In this document: piece by piece, positions 36,896 through 46,535 of the stretch | How the letters are laid out: every line of letters begins with the position of its first letter | How positions within the stretch are numbered: the first letter of the stretch is position 1 | Assembly: GCF_000983115.1 (NCBI RefSeq) | Contig: NZ_CGIH01000004.1 | Location: 219,458-283,457 of the forward strand | Source: Syntrophomonas zehnderi OL-4 | GTDB taxonomy: Bacteria > Bacillota > Syntrophomonadia > Syntrophomonadales > Syntrophomonadaceae | Reading direction: 5' to 3' | Length of the DNA: 64,000 nt | Translations under genes and position numbers: made by a program | Notes under the pieces: generated by a model | What the model was told of the DNA's origin: nothing | The model's input: only the letters and a program-made list of their open reading frames with translations | Database searches by the model: none

Positions 36896-37313
36896 TCTTG
36901 TTCACCTCCATTTCAATTAAACTGTAGGCGTATTCCGCCTGCCCGAAGGGGTCGTCGAGTTTCTCTGTTCCTTCTTTCATGCGAAAGATGGTAGGATAGA
37001 CGACCTCTTTTTCTTGTTTAAACTTTTTGGTACGGCCGAGTCTTTCCGCCCGCATAATTCGTTCCGCCTCGGCAGTGTTGAAAGTGTCTTTGTCAATAAT
37101 CGGCGGATAAAACTCATCACCGAAGTATCGGGTATTTCGTAGCATCCTGCCGATACCGGAATGGAAAGCTTTAATACCCGCTTTTTTTGCGGCCGTAGCT
37201 AACGAATCACCGGACAAATAAGAATCAAACAAGGTCTTAAGCTGTTCTGCAGCCTCTTTATCAATTACGGCTTTTCCGTTTTCAATACGGTAGCCGAATG
37301 GTGTATGACTCAT
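36882..37313 (-). CDS. Recombinase-domain protein without catalytic domain
   Basis: A 143-residue protein made only of a recombinase (DNA-binding) domain: [14 protein letters not shown] at the start, then [18 protein letters not shown] and [14 protein letters not shown]. The resolvase catalytic domain is missing, so it cannot cut DNA alone and may direct its two large neighbours. Its ATG directly follows the stop of recombinase copy 1 and its end overlaps copy 2. Confidence 0.75.
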   Translation of the reverse strand: MSHTPFGYRIENGKAVIDKEAAEQLKTLFDSYLSGDSLATAAKKAGIKAFHSGIGRMLRNTRYFGDEFYPPIIDKDTFNTAEAERIMRAERLGRTKKFKQEKEVVYPTIFRMKEGTEKLDDPFGQAEYAYSLIEMEVNKNGSQ

Positions 37314-38876
37314 TTACCTCACCAGCCTTTCTTTTAGAGTAATTCCGCATTTTAGTTCGAATCCGATTTCTTCACGAGAATAAACAAGAACTTTCTCCAC
37401 ATAACGTTTAAACAGTTCACCGTCAAAACCCGTTAGCATTGATGCTTTGGTAGCATACTGCAGCAAAGCGCTGACCTCACTTAGGTTTTGAAAGTCATTA
37501 TTCAGGAATCGCGTTATGGATTCTTTTTGGCGGCGTAGCCGTTCTGCCTCTTGCAACAATTCGTTATTGCTCTTATTGTAAACGGCAGGCTCAAGATAGC
37601 CTTTGGTCATCAGCCCAACCAGGACATTTCGCTGTTCTGTGTTTTCTTCAAGCTTCTTGTCAAGCGCACGTATGTTTTCCAGTGTTTCATCGGAACTCAT
37701 CCCACGCAGACTGACTAACAATGGTTTTAGAACAACTGCATGTCCGAAAATGAGCTTGTTCATCATGGTAACAAACGCATATTCAATAGCAGACTCCGGC
37801 ACATACTTCATAGAGCATTTCTTGATGTTTGCGATATGAGTGGAGCAGCACCAAGCGATTCGATGTCTTCCGCTTGAGTGACTTCTGCGTTTAAATGTGC
37901 CACCGCACTGGCCACAGGTGATTTTGCCTGAAAAGGAATAACGGTTCTGATACTTTGTGTTTTGCTTTTCCAGCCCTTTTTCCTTAGCACGCTGATCAAT
38001 AATATCCTGTGCGGTCTCAAAATCCTCATGACTGATAATCGGCTCGTGATGATTTCGAATTAGATATTGGTCTTTTTCTCCATTGTTGTTATGGCGGTTG
38101 AAGTACTCATCAGTATAGGTCTTTTGAAAAATGACATCACCTGTGTACTTTTCATTACTAACCATCCCGCGTATAGTCGTTGATGTCCAACGACCGCCTT
38201 TTTTGGTCGGTACCTTTCGTCTGTTCAACTCATTAGCAATTTTGTGGGTACCCTTGCCGGACAAAATCTCGGCAAAGATGAAGCGGACAATTTTAGCTTG
38301 AGACTTATTGATAACCATTTCTCCATCCACATTGTCGTAGCCGTAAGGCGGATAAGATATTTTATATGTACCATTTTGGAATCTGCGCTTAATCGACCAT
38401 TTGTTGTTCTCGGAGATGGAGACCGATTCGCTTTCGGCCAGTCCAGACAGGATTGACAGCATGAGTTCGCTTTCCATTGACCCGGTGTTAATATTTTCTT
38501 TCTCAAAAAAAATGAAAACATCAAGGTCAAGTAGCTTTCTGACCAGTTCAAGACAATCGGTTGTATTTCGAGCAAATCTGCTGATAGACTTCGTTACAAT
38601 GAGGTCTATTTTTCTGTCTTCACAGTCTGCAATCATTCGAAGCAATTCAGGCCGCTTTTCCTTTTTTGTTCCGGAGATGCCCTCATCATAATAGAGCCCG
38701 GCGAACTCCCACTCAGGATTTGCATTGACGTAGGATTCGTAATGCTTTATTTGAGCATCCAGACTTTCGAGTTGTTCATCACTGTCGGTAGATACACGGC
38801 AGTAGGCCGCAACCCGCAACTTAGTCTGTTCGGTTAAATTGGTCTTGTTTTGAGCAATTTTCGTTACCTTTTTCAA
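37314..38876 (-). CDS. Large serine recombinase (prophage integrase), copy 1
   Basis: First of three recombinase genes in the minus-strand cassette. Catalytic S29 lies in [11 protein letters not shown]; a recombinase domain (PPYGYDNVDG), zinc ribbon (CGQCGGTFKRR, then WCCSTH) and coiled-coil tail follow. Length 520 residues. It starts with TTG at 38876, preceded by AGGAGGTGAG at a good distance. The two large recombinases share their N-terminal wording but differ elsewhere, so they are diverged paralogues. Confidence 0.88.
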   Translation of the reverse strand: MKKVTKIAQNKTNLTEQTKLRVAAYCRVSTDSDEQLESLDAQIKHYESYVNANPEWEFAGLYYDEGISGTKKEKRPELLRMIADCEDRKIDLIVTKSISRFARNTTDCLELVRKLLDLDVFIFFEKENINTGSMESELMLSILSGLAESESVSISENNKWSIKRRFQNGTYKISYPPYGYDNVDGEMVINKSQAKIVRFIFAEILSGKGTHKIANELNRRKVPTKKGGRWTSTTIRGMVSNEKYTGDVIFQKTYTDEYFNRHNNNGEKDQYLIRNHHEPIISHEDFETAQDIIDQRAKEKGLEKQNTKYQNRYSFSGKITCGQCGGTFKRRSHSSGRHRIAWCCSTHIANIKKCSMKYVPESAIEYAFVTMMNKLIFGHAVVLKPLLVSLRGMSSDETLENIRALDKKLEENTEQRNVLVGLMTKGYLEPAVYNKSNNELLQEAERLRRQKESITRFLNNDFQNLSEVSALLQYATKASMLTGFDGELFKRYVEKVLVYSREEIGFELKCGITLKERLVR

Positions 38877-38902
38877 ATTCTCACCTCCTTAGTCAGTGTG
38901 AC

Positions 38903-38931
38903 ATATTACCTCTGAAACGAAGTTATATCAA
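38903..38931 (-). promoter_or_regulatory. Promoter of the recombinase cassette
   Basis: On the minus strand TTGATA (38931-38926) and TAATAT (38908-38903) lie exactly 17 bases apart. GTCAC follows the -10, as it does at the related promoter 57379-57407. Confidence 0.65.
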
Positions 38932-38936
38932 CGATT

Positions 38937-39176
38937 TCAAGGCATAATCTCGGCTAATAGCGGCGAGAAAGTTTTGCGATTTAATTCGGTTATCTTGTTG
39001 AATTCCGACAAGGTAATTAAATCTTTCTCAAGCATAGAAGTGAGTATTTGCTGTGCTCTCACATAATCAACTTCGCGCTGCATTTGCTCATGCGGAGTAG
39101 CGTTCACTTCACCATCGATTTTCAGCCCTTCGCCAATAGGGCAACGCATTAACTCAAGTTTCTGTTCATTGAACAT
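38937..39176 (-). CDS. Small SHOCT-like protein upstream of the recombinases
   Basis: A 79-residue protein whose C-terminal half (AQQILTSMLEKDLITLSEF) resembles the short SHOCT oligomerisation or nucleic-acid-binding domain. AGGAGGTGG precedes the ATG. It precedes the recombinase genes and their promoter, a place where such proteins recur in Clostridia prophages; it may regulate integration or excision. Confidence 0.6.
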   Translation of the reverse strand: MFNEQKLELMRCPIGEGLKIDGEVNATPHEQMQREVDYVRAQQILTSMLEKDLITLSEFNKITELNRKTFSPLLAEIMP

Positions 39177-39233
39177 GAGAAACCACCTCCTCGCTATACG
39201 GAGAAAAGTGGAGCGTTTTATACACCTATAAAT

Positions 39234-39272
39234 AAAAAAAGCCCGCAGAGTTTTTACACTCCGCGGGCTTGA
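39234..39272 (-). terminator. Terminator at the end of the phage lysis genes
   Basis: GCCCGCAGAG (39241-39250) pairs with CTCCGCGGGC (39259-39268) with one mismatch, and seven As at 39234-39240 give the T run on the minus strand. It follows the amidase gene. Confidence 0.8.
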
Positions 39273-39281
39273 TAATAGTTA

Positions 39282-40004
39282 TCACGAATATTTAATGAAA
39301 GCATCCTTAAATCCTGCCGCCTTAACCTTCTTGAGCATGGCGTCAGCATTTGCTTTGACAGAGTATGCACCGACTTGAACTCGGTACAGTTTCTTTGGAT
39401 CGGTGGTGGTAGTCACTTCTGTTACCGATAGCAACTTTTTAACTTCGGCACGGAAAGTATCCATTGACTTCCTGTGTTTAGGAAACCAGTGCCCGGGGTC
39501 GGCATGGTTACTGGCGATACCACGCTTGTGCCCTTCGTAATGCCCAATGATCACGCCATCTGCCATTGGATCGAGCTTGTACTCTTTGCAGAGATAGGCG
39601 CATAATTCAGCTGCTTCTTTATATACAGCATTGAAGTAAGCAGCATCAGTCAAGCCATCTTCACAAATTTCAAAACTGATATGAGTATCGTTGACTGAGC
39701 CTTTTGAACCGGAGCCGCCATGCCAGCCTCGATAATTCCACGGCAAGGTCTGATATGTGGCGACTGTTCCGTTCGCCAGCTTTCCGATGAAGGCATGAAC
39801 ACAGACCTGCCGTCCTCCGGGCTTATCCTGATTCCAATGGTTATTGTACTGATTCTTACCAAGCAAACCGTCATCCGGGCCGACATAACGTTTCAGCCAC
39901 GGATTATTTGCTCCAGTGGAATGCACCATAATTCCTTTAGGGATTATCGTTTTACCTGCTTTGTAGCAGGCGTTATTTGTAAGTATTAACTTGTGCAAAT
40001 TCAT
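39282..40004 (-). CDS. Phage endolysin: N-acetylmuramoyl-L-alanine amidase with SPOR domain
   Basis: Peptidoglycan amidase that opens the host wall at lysis. The amidase_2/PGRP domain shows the zinc ligand and core motifs IMVHSTGANNP, NYRGWHGG, ISFEICEDG and HADPGHWFP. A C-terminal SPOR-like domain of about 38 residues (YRVQVGAYSVKANADAML) would bind glycan. ATG 40004 is preceded by GAGGTGAT, giving 240 residues; the longer frame to 40085 lacks a site. It follows the holin in transcription order, making a usual lysis cassette. Confidence 0.88.
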   Translation of the reverse strand: MNLHKLILTNNACYKAGKTIIPKGIMVHSTGANNPWLKRYVGPDDGLLGKNQYNNHWNQDKPGGRQVCVHAFIGKLANGTVATYQTLPWNYRGWHGGSGSKGSVNDTHISFEICEDGLTDAAYFNAVYKEAAELCAYLCKEYKLDPMADGVIIGHYEGHKRGIASNHADPGHWFPKHRKSMDTFRAEVKKLLSVTEVTTTTDPKKLYRVQVGAYSVKANADAMLKKVKAAGFKDAFIKYS

Positions 40005-40074
40005 TATGATCACCTCACAATTCAAGTGTTTATGTCTGTTGTAAGAGAAGTGGGATATAGATGGTAGGTAAACT

Positions 40075-40218
40075 TCAGATCGCAAAGTATATAGCAGTTA
40101 AGGCGGCTCCGGGGTATGTGCCATCCAGCAAGCTCGAAACATCAAACTCAAGATTACGAAAGTTGTGTTCGCCGCGTCTGCCGATAAACACTGTTGATGC
40201 TTTAGTTAAATCAATCAT
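40075..40218 (-). CDS. Short phage protein, probably a truncated remnant
   Basis: A 47-residue frame starting at ATG 40218, overlapping the holin stop by eight bases. The text VFIGRRGEHNFRNLEFDVSS resembles the N terminus of longer phage tail or lysis-region proteins in Clostridia, so this copy seems cut short by the TGA at 40075. Function unknown. Confidence 0.4.
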   Translation of the reverse strand: MIDLTKASTVFIGRRGEHNFRNLEFDVSSLLDGTYPGAALTAIYFAI

Positions 40219-40654
40219 TTTCATCACCCGGCTTACGAGGTTCATCATCACGGCCATGCAGCTGTTTTAGAACCTCCTTGAATTTTTCGGGTATGGGAAG
40301 CCCGATATGGCTTGCATTCTCCAAAATGGAAACACCCTCATTGCTCAAGTAGAAGAAGATTACTGCAGTCCGAAGTACGCCACCATTGTCTCCAGCACTA
40401 CCCAGTATCTGCGTATCAAGGATATGGGCTACACCCACCATTGCAAAAATAAGTACCTTTTTGAAGATGCCTTTTGCACCGATTTCACTGGATAGCTTTT
40501 TATCTACAATGGCACAGAGCACTCCGGTCACGTAATCTATGGCCACAAAGGCTATGAGCGCATAAAGGAATCCATCCAACCCACCGAGAAACCACCCAAG
40601 AAAAGCACCGACAGCGGCAATGGCTATCTGTATCCAATTCCATATCTCTTTCAT
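40211..40654 (-). CDS. Phage holin (TcdE/Cph1-like family)
   Basis: Membrane pore protein that times lysis and releases the amidase. A 147-residue protein with about three membrane spans: IQIAIAAVGAFLGWFLGG, LYALIAFVAIDYVTGVLCAI and a weaker third near residues 85-110. The DYVTGVL block is typical of this holin family. ATG 40654 follows GGAGGTATTT. It sits directly before the lysin gene. Confidence 0.85.
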   Translation of the reverse strand: MKEIWNWIQIAIAAVGAFLGWFLGGLDGFLYALIAFVAIDYVTGVLCAIVDKKLSSEIGAKGIFKKVLIFAMVGVAHILDTQILGSAGDNGGVLRTAVIFFYLSNEGVSILENASHIGLPIPEKFKEVLKQLHGRDDEPRKPGDEND

Positions 40655-40767
40655 TTGAAATACCTCCGTTTCATGAATTTTGGTGTATAATTGCTCAGCC
40701 AATTAAAATTATCTGAGCAATAAAAAGCGCTCCCGCATAATACGAGAGCGCCATAGATGAATTTTGT

Positions 40768-43122
40768 CTAAAGCATTAAGATTAAGTTCTGAATCTGTTG
40801 CATCACGTCCGCTCTTGGCCGTCCTGTTCCAATGGGTAGCCATGTTATGGGCGGGATATCAAAGGTCGTCGAGGAATCAAAGCTGTTGATTGTTGTAATA
40901 ACAGATTCGATGGCTTTTCGAAGCTCCATGATATGGAACGGCCAGTTCTTAACCGCGGTTTTTCCGGCAATAATATCCTCACTCCAAGCTACCGGTGACA
41001 GGTTGTAATAGCTGCGTATCGTATTTACAGCGATTCGGAGCGTTTGAATATGTGTTGCCTTCACATGTGTGTCGTTCGCTGTGATCGTCTCAAATGGAGG
41101 CAGTATTACAGTAAAGCTCCGCACAACCTCCGGACTCGATGACCCGATATCGCTATCAAGGCAGCGGACGGTCACAGTATGGCTTCCTGCACTCAATGTT
41201 GTCGCTTGATACACCGTATTGACACCATTGCCCAGATAACCGCTTACGGAAAACATCTCAGGATTGTCTACGCTGTTAACCCAAGCCCCCGTATCGATTT
41301 TAACTTCCACAATCTGTGTCTGACCGTCCGGTTCAATTCCCGTAGTTATCATAAACCGTGGAGTGGTATTGTAACCGGAACTGCCGGATACCGGGCATAC
41401 AATTACCGGAGCAGTCGGCGGACTGTTTTTCTTTACAGTGCCGCTTACTACATAACCAGAGACTGCATCCAGCGTATCGGTTACGCTGATGCGGTAGCGG
41501 GTATATGTTCCTGCTATCTGAGAAGCACTCGTTGTATATGTCCCAGAGGTGGCACTTGAAACGACGATTGTCAGAGCTTCGTATGCTGACCAGTTAATCC
41601 CGTCCGTTGAAGTTGATCGCTGAATGACATACTGCTTGATAGCGCTGGTTCCGGGTATCGTTCCGCTCCATGAAAGAGTAACAGTGGCAGATTCGTAGAT
41701 GGCAGGAGTAGCGGTAAAAGAGGTAGGAGGTGTAGGCAGTGTATTTCTGCGGACAGTGTTGCTTGAAACAGTCCAGTCAGAGTAGAAATTTTCACCGGCT
41801 GCACCCCGAGTTTTTATCCGGAAACGGCGATAATTCCCTCGTGTTGACGGTGGGCTGACACTTAAGATGCTACTTGTTGCAGAGGTGCTTACTGTAGTCA
41901 GTGCTATCCAATCACCCCAGTTGCTGTTATCTGTTGAATCACAATACTGGATTTCATAGGATGTGATAGCATTTCCTGCACCGCCGGATGCTCCGCTCCA
42001 AGAGAGAGTAACATTTCCTTCGGATAACGTTGCGCTTACTGTGCAAACGGTCGGTGCACCACAAGCAGTGATATCGCAATAGATACTGTTACTGATCTTC
42101 TCCACCGAATAAACGTCAAATGTATCTATCGTCCAAATGCCAAATTGAGTATATGTTCCCGGAACCCTTGATACGTTTGGATTGTAACTGCCTCCGCTTG
42201 CCGCCAATTCCAGCGTGGTCAGTACATTCCATGCAGTCCATGTGCTGTTATCCGTTGATGTGCGTCTGGCAATCTGGTAGCCTTTGACCGGACTGGTGCC
42301 GCCCGACGCTCCACTCCAAGTCAGTGTAATGGTTTCATCGCTATATGCTGCAGGGGATGAAACAGCCGTCGTTGGTGCCTTCGGCGCTGTATTTCTTCTG
42401 ACGGAGTTCGTTGATACTTTCCAGCCGGAATAATAACTTGCACCTGCTGTGCCACGAGTCCGTACTTGAAACCTACGGTAATTTCCTCTTGTTGATGGAG
42501 GTGATGTAGCCACGCTACCACTTGTTGCTGTGGTTGAAACTGTAGCCAGAGGCATCCATGCTCCCCATGTGAAGTTATCGGTGGATTCACTGTATTGAAT
42601 CTCATAGCTGGAAATCGTGTTACTTATACCGCCGGATGCCCCGCTCCACGAAAGAGTAACCCCACCCTCTGCGAGTACGGGACTTACCGAACAAGAAGTT
42701 GGAGCACCACAGGCTGTTGTCAAGAGTGGTGAGCTTAAGACCGTATAGCTTGAGGTGTCGATGACCCCGGAAGTGAGGGTTAGTCTGCCGTCCGATACGA
42801 CACGAAAGCGTACGCCTTGCTCAGTGTTTCCTGTAGTGGAAGGACAGGTCACAGAAACATATCTAAGTCTAGGTGTTGTTCCGTCCCAGTTATCTCCGTC
42901 TACCGCCTTGATGCGAACTTGAGATGAATACCCGTTTACAGTCATTGTACATAGCAGAGCATAACCATTATGAATGAAGGAGCCCGATGAACCTAAGGCA
43001 GCGGAAATGGTGAAGTTATAGGTCATCTGGTTATTGTTCGGGCGACTCTTGGTATAGGTAATAGTGTAGATAACAGTAGGAGCGGTGCCTGCTTGTAGAG
43101 TTACACCATTAATATCCGCCAC
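40768..43122 (-). CDS. Phage tail fibre protein with fibronectin type III repeats
   Basis: A 784-residue structural protein. After an N-terminal domain of about 135 residues come four Fn3-like modules of roughly 100 residues each, every one with a recurring TLSWSGASGG-type strand and an SSTSGTY or STRGNYRRF strand. The C-terminal 100 residues are distinct and could be the tip. Fn3 modules in phage fibres bind carbohydrates on the host surface. It lies at the end of the tail operon, before the lysis genes. Confidence 0.8.
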   Translation of the reverse strand: MADINGVTLQAGTAPTVIYTITYTKSRPNNNQMTYNFTISAALGSSGSFIHNGYALLCTMTVNGYSSQVRIKAVDGDNWDGTTPRLRYVSVTCPSTTGNTEQGVRFRVVSDGRLTLTSGVIDTSSYTVLSSPLLTTACGAPTSCSVSPVLAEGGVTLSWSGASGGISNTISSYEIQYSESTDNFTWGAWMPLATVSTTATSGSVATSPPSTRGNYRRFQVRTRGTAGASYYSGWKVSTNSVRRNTAPKAPTTAVSSPAAYSDETITLTWSGASGGTSPVKGYQIARRTSTDNSTWTAWNVLTTLELAASGGSYNPNVSRVPGTYTQFGIWTIDTFDVYSVEKISNSIYCDITACGAPTVCTVSATLSEGNVTLSWSGASGGAGNAITSYEIQYCDSTDNSNWGDWIALTTVSTSATSSILSVSPPSTRGNYRRFRIKTRGAAGENFYSDWTVSSNTVRRNTLPTPPTSFTATPAIYESATVTLSWSGTIPGTSAIKQYVIQRSTSTDGINWSAYEALTIVVSSATSGTYTTSASQIAGTYTRYRISVTDTLDAVSGYVVSGTVKKNSPPTAPVIVCPVSGSSGYNTTPRFMITTGIEPDGQTQIVEVKIDTGAWVNSVDNPEMFSVSGYLGNGVNTVYQATTLSAGSHTVTVRCLDSDIGSSSPEVVRSFTVILPPFETITANDTHVKATHIQTLRIAVNTIRSYYNLSPVAWSEDIIAGKTAVKNWPFHIMELRKAIESVITTINSFDSSTTFDIPPITWLPIGTGRPRADVMQQIQNLILML

Positions 43123-43135
43123 GGTGATTCACCTC

Positions 43136-43639
43136 CTATTCATATACCGCCGAAACCAGCGAGTTTACCAAACCGCAAAGGTTGGTATTCATGCGAGTAT
43201 CAGTAATGTTATTTGAAACTATCGATGTGGCTGCTGTCGGTACAAGCACGTCAGCGATTCCGAGTTCATAGATATCGCTGGTTCTTGTCAAGGCCGGAGC
43301 AACAGGTGTTGCAGCGGGTATCCCGTCGACAACAGCAATCTGAATGCTTCGGCTGATCTGACTTAATCGGACAACAATCCGATCAATACGAGGATTGCTT
43401 CCGTTTGCCGTTGTCAGCGGAATATTCAGGTCATCCGTATTCTCGTATCGGTACCCGTTAATCCATGCGCTTCCTGCTGCCACGCTCACAGCCAATCCAT
43501 TTGCCGGCGTCACCTGCAAATTTGTTGCTGTCATATAAAAAACACCGTTGGAGACGAGGCTTCCGAAATATGCTGCAAAGTCCGCTGCGTTATAGACTCT
43601 ATCTCCGTCAGTTGAGTTGAAAAAACCGCTTTTCTCCAT
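43136..43639 (-). CDS. Phage baseplate or fibre-attachment structural protein
   Basis: A 167-residue protein that starts MEKSGFFNST and has a beta-rich body (GLAVSVAAGSAWINGYRY; PRIDRIVVRLS). This wording is common in small siphophage baseplate proteins located after the tail spike gene. It probably links the spike or fibre to the baseplate; I do not know its exact role. Confidence 0.72.
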   Translation of the reverse strand: MEKSGFFNSTDGDRVYNAADFAAYFGSLVSNGVFYMTATNLQVTPANGLAVSVAAGSAWINGYRYENTDDLNIPLTTANGSNPRIDRIVVRLSQISRSIQIAVVDGIPAATPVAPALTRTSDIYELGIADVLVPTAATSIVSNNITDTRMNTNLCGLVNSLVSAVYE

Positions 43640-43654
43640 ACTGATTTCCTCCCG

Positions 43655-45673
43655 TTAAGCTCTCGCATAAGAGCAAGATATAAGGTAAAACCCCGTAGGC
43701 AGTGTGGAAGCGGCGGCGTTTGCCACCACACCGCTTGCGTTGATCGTAATCGGCATACTGGTACCGCTTCCACCGACCGTAGTCGCCACAGAACGTACAG
43801 TCGAGTAGGGGTAAAAGTTCGGGTTTGTTATTGTTAGAATCGTTTCACCGGAGGGAACTCCCGAAGCACCAACATTGATCTGCATACCGATCGAGACAAC
43901 ACCCTTATTCACAAATGACATATTAAAGCCCATGGTCACTCCGCTACCAAGAGAGTAAGTAAGCGAGGTGTCAGCTTCCTGAGCCATCTTTGCAGTAGTG
44001 ACAGCACCATTAGCAATCCTCGTCCCCGATACCGGTGCGTTATAGACATTGTTAATACTGGCCGCAAAGGTACTTCCTCGAACCGCGGCGGCTATGTCTG
44101 TGAGTGCACCGAGTGGAAAGCTTAGCCAGTTCGCCTGACCGGACGGATTATTAAATACGAAAACGGAAATTACATAAAACGTCATGGTATTGCGGGATAT
44201 AAAGAAACCCATCGCTCGCTGATAGCCGTTACCTGTGTTGTCCCCACTGTGCTTAATCAGAAAAACATGCCCATCATCACTGGGTTGGTCACTGAACTTG
44301 TTACCGCTCCAAGAGGTAAAGTAAAAGGCATCTCCCGGTACCATATTATGCAGGGCATATTGACCGACCGATATGGTGCCTGCGCCTACGATTATTTCAA
44401 GTTTAGGGATCTTTCCAAACAGGTTGTTAATGGTATCCGCAAAATCATCACCTTTGATTTGAGGGTTTACAACCATCAAGTCGCCCAAGGTTTCCTCTAC
44501 AGTACTAAGTGTTCCTTCTACTTCACCTAAGGTTCCCTCCACATCACTCAGCGTTCCTTCCACGACTCCCAGGGCTTCCGTCACTTCGGATATGCCGGTT
44601 GGGGCTGATAGTGCTGTTTTAACCTCGCTCATGTCGGAGCGGATTTTCTGAGCTATTGTGAGCTCAGACTTACCGAACACTACACTAATGCTCTGACCGT
44701 CCGCATCATAGTTTTCTTCGATCTCAGTGATTCGCGTAGTCATGGAAACACCCCATTCTTTGGAGATGACTTTGACTGTCTGCCCAAGATCGAAGTCTAT
44801 TTTGTATGTCAAATTGCCGTGAGGGTTGACCGATGTGTCGAACGAATATCGTATTGCCTGCTCATTTAGCTTGCTCTGACCTCTAAAAGTCAAAGTATCG
44901 ATGTAATCTGTTCCGAAATCCTCAGCTCTTAGGTCTTTAGCATCGACGAAGATTTCACGGCGTGTCTCTCCGGAGCCGCTTGTGATGGCAACAAATGTAC
45001 GGTCTGCGCCTTCACCTTCACCGCCAATGAGTGCGGTATTGGCATAATCCGCTGCACTCTCTGTGTATATCTGTTCAGTCAGATTTTCGTACTCCTTGGA
45101 GAACACCGCCTGTGAATTGCCCCCGTTATACAGAGTCACCGTAAAGATACCTGTAGCCGGAGTGAACACAGTCTTAATGCCAATATCTGAAGTGGTACAA
45201 AGTTCCGTCACCGCATCCATCAGATTTCGGTATGATATCTGGGTACTAACGGGTACACCTAAGTTTGGAGACGAGAAGGCTATTCCGTTAATCTTCCGTG
45301 CTGCATCGGTAGGGCTGATGAGATTATTATTTATAAGCTGCAGAACACAGGCAGAAAGATCACCGGATAACTTCTCAGTTTGCCATAAAATGCGGCGGGA
45401 GAGAAAGGATGTTGCAAAGCGACCACTCGCCGTGATAAATTCCTGCTCCGTCTGAGAAAGTTTTAAATGTTCAATAATACCGGCCTCTTCGTCATCGTTC
45501 TTCCAAATGATATTTCCTTCTTTTAAGAGTGCAGTGTTCTCCGGTGTTGCTATGGCCTTTAACTCAAATGAACCACACTGGGAGTAACGCCGAGTCCAAC
45601 GCAGGTATTCGAAAGATTCAACAATACCCATAAGCTCCCGGTTTGAATTGTAAATATATAGCTGCATACTCAC
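43655..45673 (-). CDS. Phage tail spike protein, Gp37-like (Tal/tail-tip)
   Basis: A 672-residue tail-tip protein. The N-terminal 350 residues resemble the ReqiPepy6 Gp37-like family (YIYNSNRELMGIVESFEYL; WTRRYSQCGSFELKA). A repeated heptad region follows near residues 370-400, with four units of the VEGTLSD type, which would form a trimeric coiled coil. The C terminus is a beta-rich receptor-binding domain rich in Ser and Thr. It overlaps the distal tail gene by four bases. Confidence 0.82.
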   Translation of the reverse strand: MSMQLYIYNSNRELMGIVESFEYLRWTRRYSQCGSFELKAIATPENTALLKEGNIIWKNDDEEAGIIEHLKLSQTEQEFITASGRFATSFLSRRILWQTEKLSGDLSACVLQLINNNLISPTDAARKINGIAFSSPNLGVPVSTQISYRNLMDAVTELCTTSDIGIKTVFTPATGIFTVTLYNGGNSQAVFSKEYENLTEQIYTESAADYANTALIGGEGEGADRTFVAITSGSGETRREIFVDAKDLRAEDFGTDYIDTLTFRGQSKLNEQAIRYSFDTSVNPHGNLTYKIDFDLGQTVKVISKEWGVSMTTRITEIEENYDADGQSISVVFGKSELTIAQKIRSDMSEVKTALSAPTGISEVTEALGVVEGTLSDVEGTLGEVEGTLSTVEETLGDLMVVNPQIKGDDFADTINNLFGKIPKLEIIVGAGTISVGQYALHNMVPGDAFYFTSWSGNKFSDQPSDDGHVFLIKHSGDNTGNGYQRAMGFFISRNTMTFYVISVFVFNNPSGQANWLSFPLGALTDIAAAVRGSTFAASINNVYNAPVSGTRIANGAVTTAKMAQEADTSLTYSLGSGVTMGFNMSFVNKGVVSIGMQINVGASGVPSGETILTITNPNFYPYSTVRSVATTVGGSGTSMPITINASGVVANAAASTLPTGFYLISCSYARA

Positions 45674-46521
45674 ACCCCCAAAAATTGTGGTCGATAATAA
45701 ATGCTTACTTCCAGCAGTTCCATATTGACTGAAGCATCGTAGCGCAAAGTGTTAATGCCTGCTGCAAGCTGGAAAAATACCGAGTCGGTGTCCAGTAAGG
45801 AAAAAGCATTCGTTACCACAGAGCCGTTAACGCTAACCACCCGTTTACCGGCAAAATGGGTATATACACGAAGTTCATCCCCGGCATTCATCGTTGTAAG
45901 AAGTCGGATGTATTCACCGGTATCAATGTTTAGTAGTTCCGGATTGGTCACCGTCCCCAGCGCTTGGAACACAATCTCACAGCCGCAGGAAACATCGCCG
46001 ATGTTGTCTACCGTGATGATCTGACTGGGTTGGCGCATTCCAAACTCCATGCCGCTTTCCGGTATCTCCAGTTCAAATTCAAACAGCGGTATCCAAGAGG
46101 CCAGCTCCTCACGCACTTCATCCAGCGTCTCGAAAAAGGGAGACGGGCAAAGGAGGCTGACGAAAAAGTTGGGTATCCTCTGCCTGGTGGAAACGGTAAA
46201 ACCCGCTTCTTCTACAACGCAGGCAATTTGCCTATTACGGTAGATGAGCGTTCCATTCAGTTTAGGGCTAAATATCTGAATGAAGCGTTGCCTCCAAGCA
46301 TAGGCCTCGTCAGGTGTGTTTGCTAAGACCTTGCCCTCCAATATGATGTTGCGCATATCAAGTGTGGAGGATATATAAAAAGCACCGTCCTGATCCGGTG
46401 CCTTGAAGGTGTTAACGGTCTGACGTATGTTGCCTGTTCCATCTATCTTGGTTAGAAAATACGGGCGGCTTTGTTTGAGCGTGATGCTCCGGCCATCCGC
46501 GTTAATATAAGTAAGTTGCAC
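45670..46521 (-). CDS. Phage distal tail protein (Dit)
   Basis: A 283-residue protein of the Dit (phage tail family) type, which forms the hub between tail tube and tip. The order tape measure, Dit, spike is standard for Firmicutes siphophages, and the N terminus (YINADGRSITLKQSRPYFL) and the central IPNFFVSLLCPSPFFE strand are typical. The end overlaps the spike gene start. Confidence 0.83.
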   Translation of the reverse strand: MQLTYINADGRSITLKQSRPYFLTKIDGTGNIRQTVNTFKAPDQDGAFYISSTLDMRNIILEGKVLANTPDEAYAWRQRFIQIFSPKLNGTLIYRNRQIACVVEEAGFTVSTRQRIPNFFVSLLCPSPFFETLDEVREELASWIPLFEFELEIPESGMEFGMRQPSQIITVDNIGDVSCGCEIVFQALGTVTNPELLNIDTGEYIRLLTTMNAGDELRVYTHFAGKRVVSVNGSVVTNAFSLLDTDSVFFQLAAGINTLRYDASVNMELLEVSIYYRPQFLGV

Positions 46522-46535
46522 TGTCAGACCCCCTT

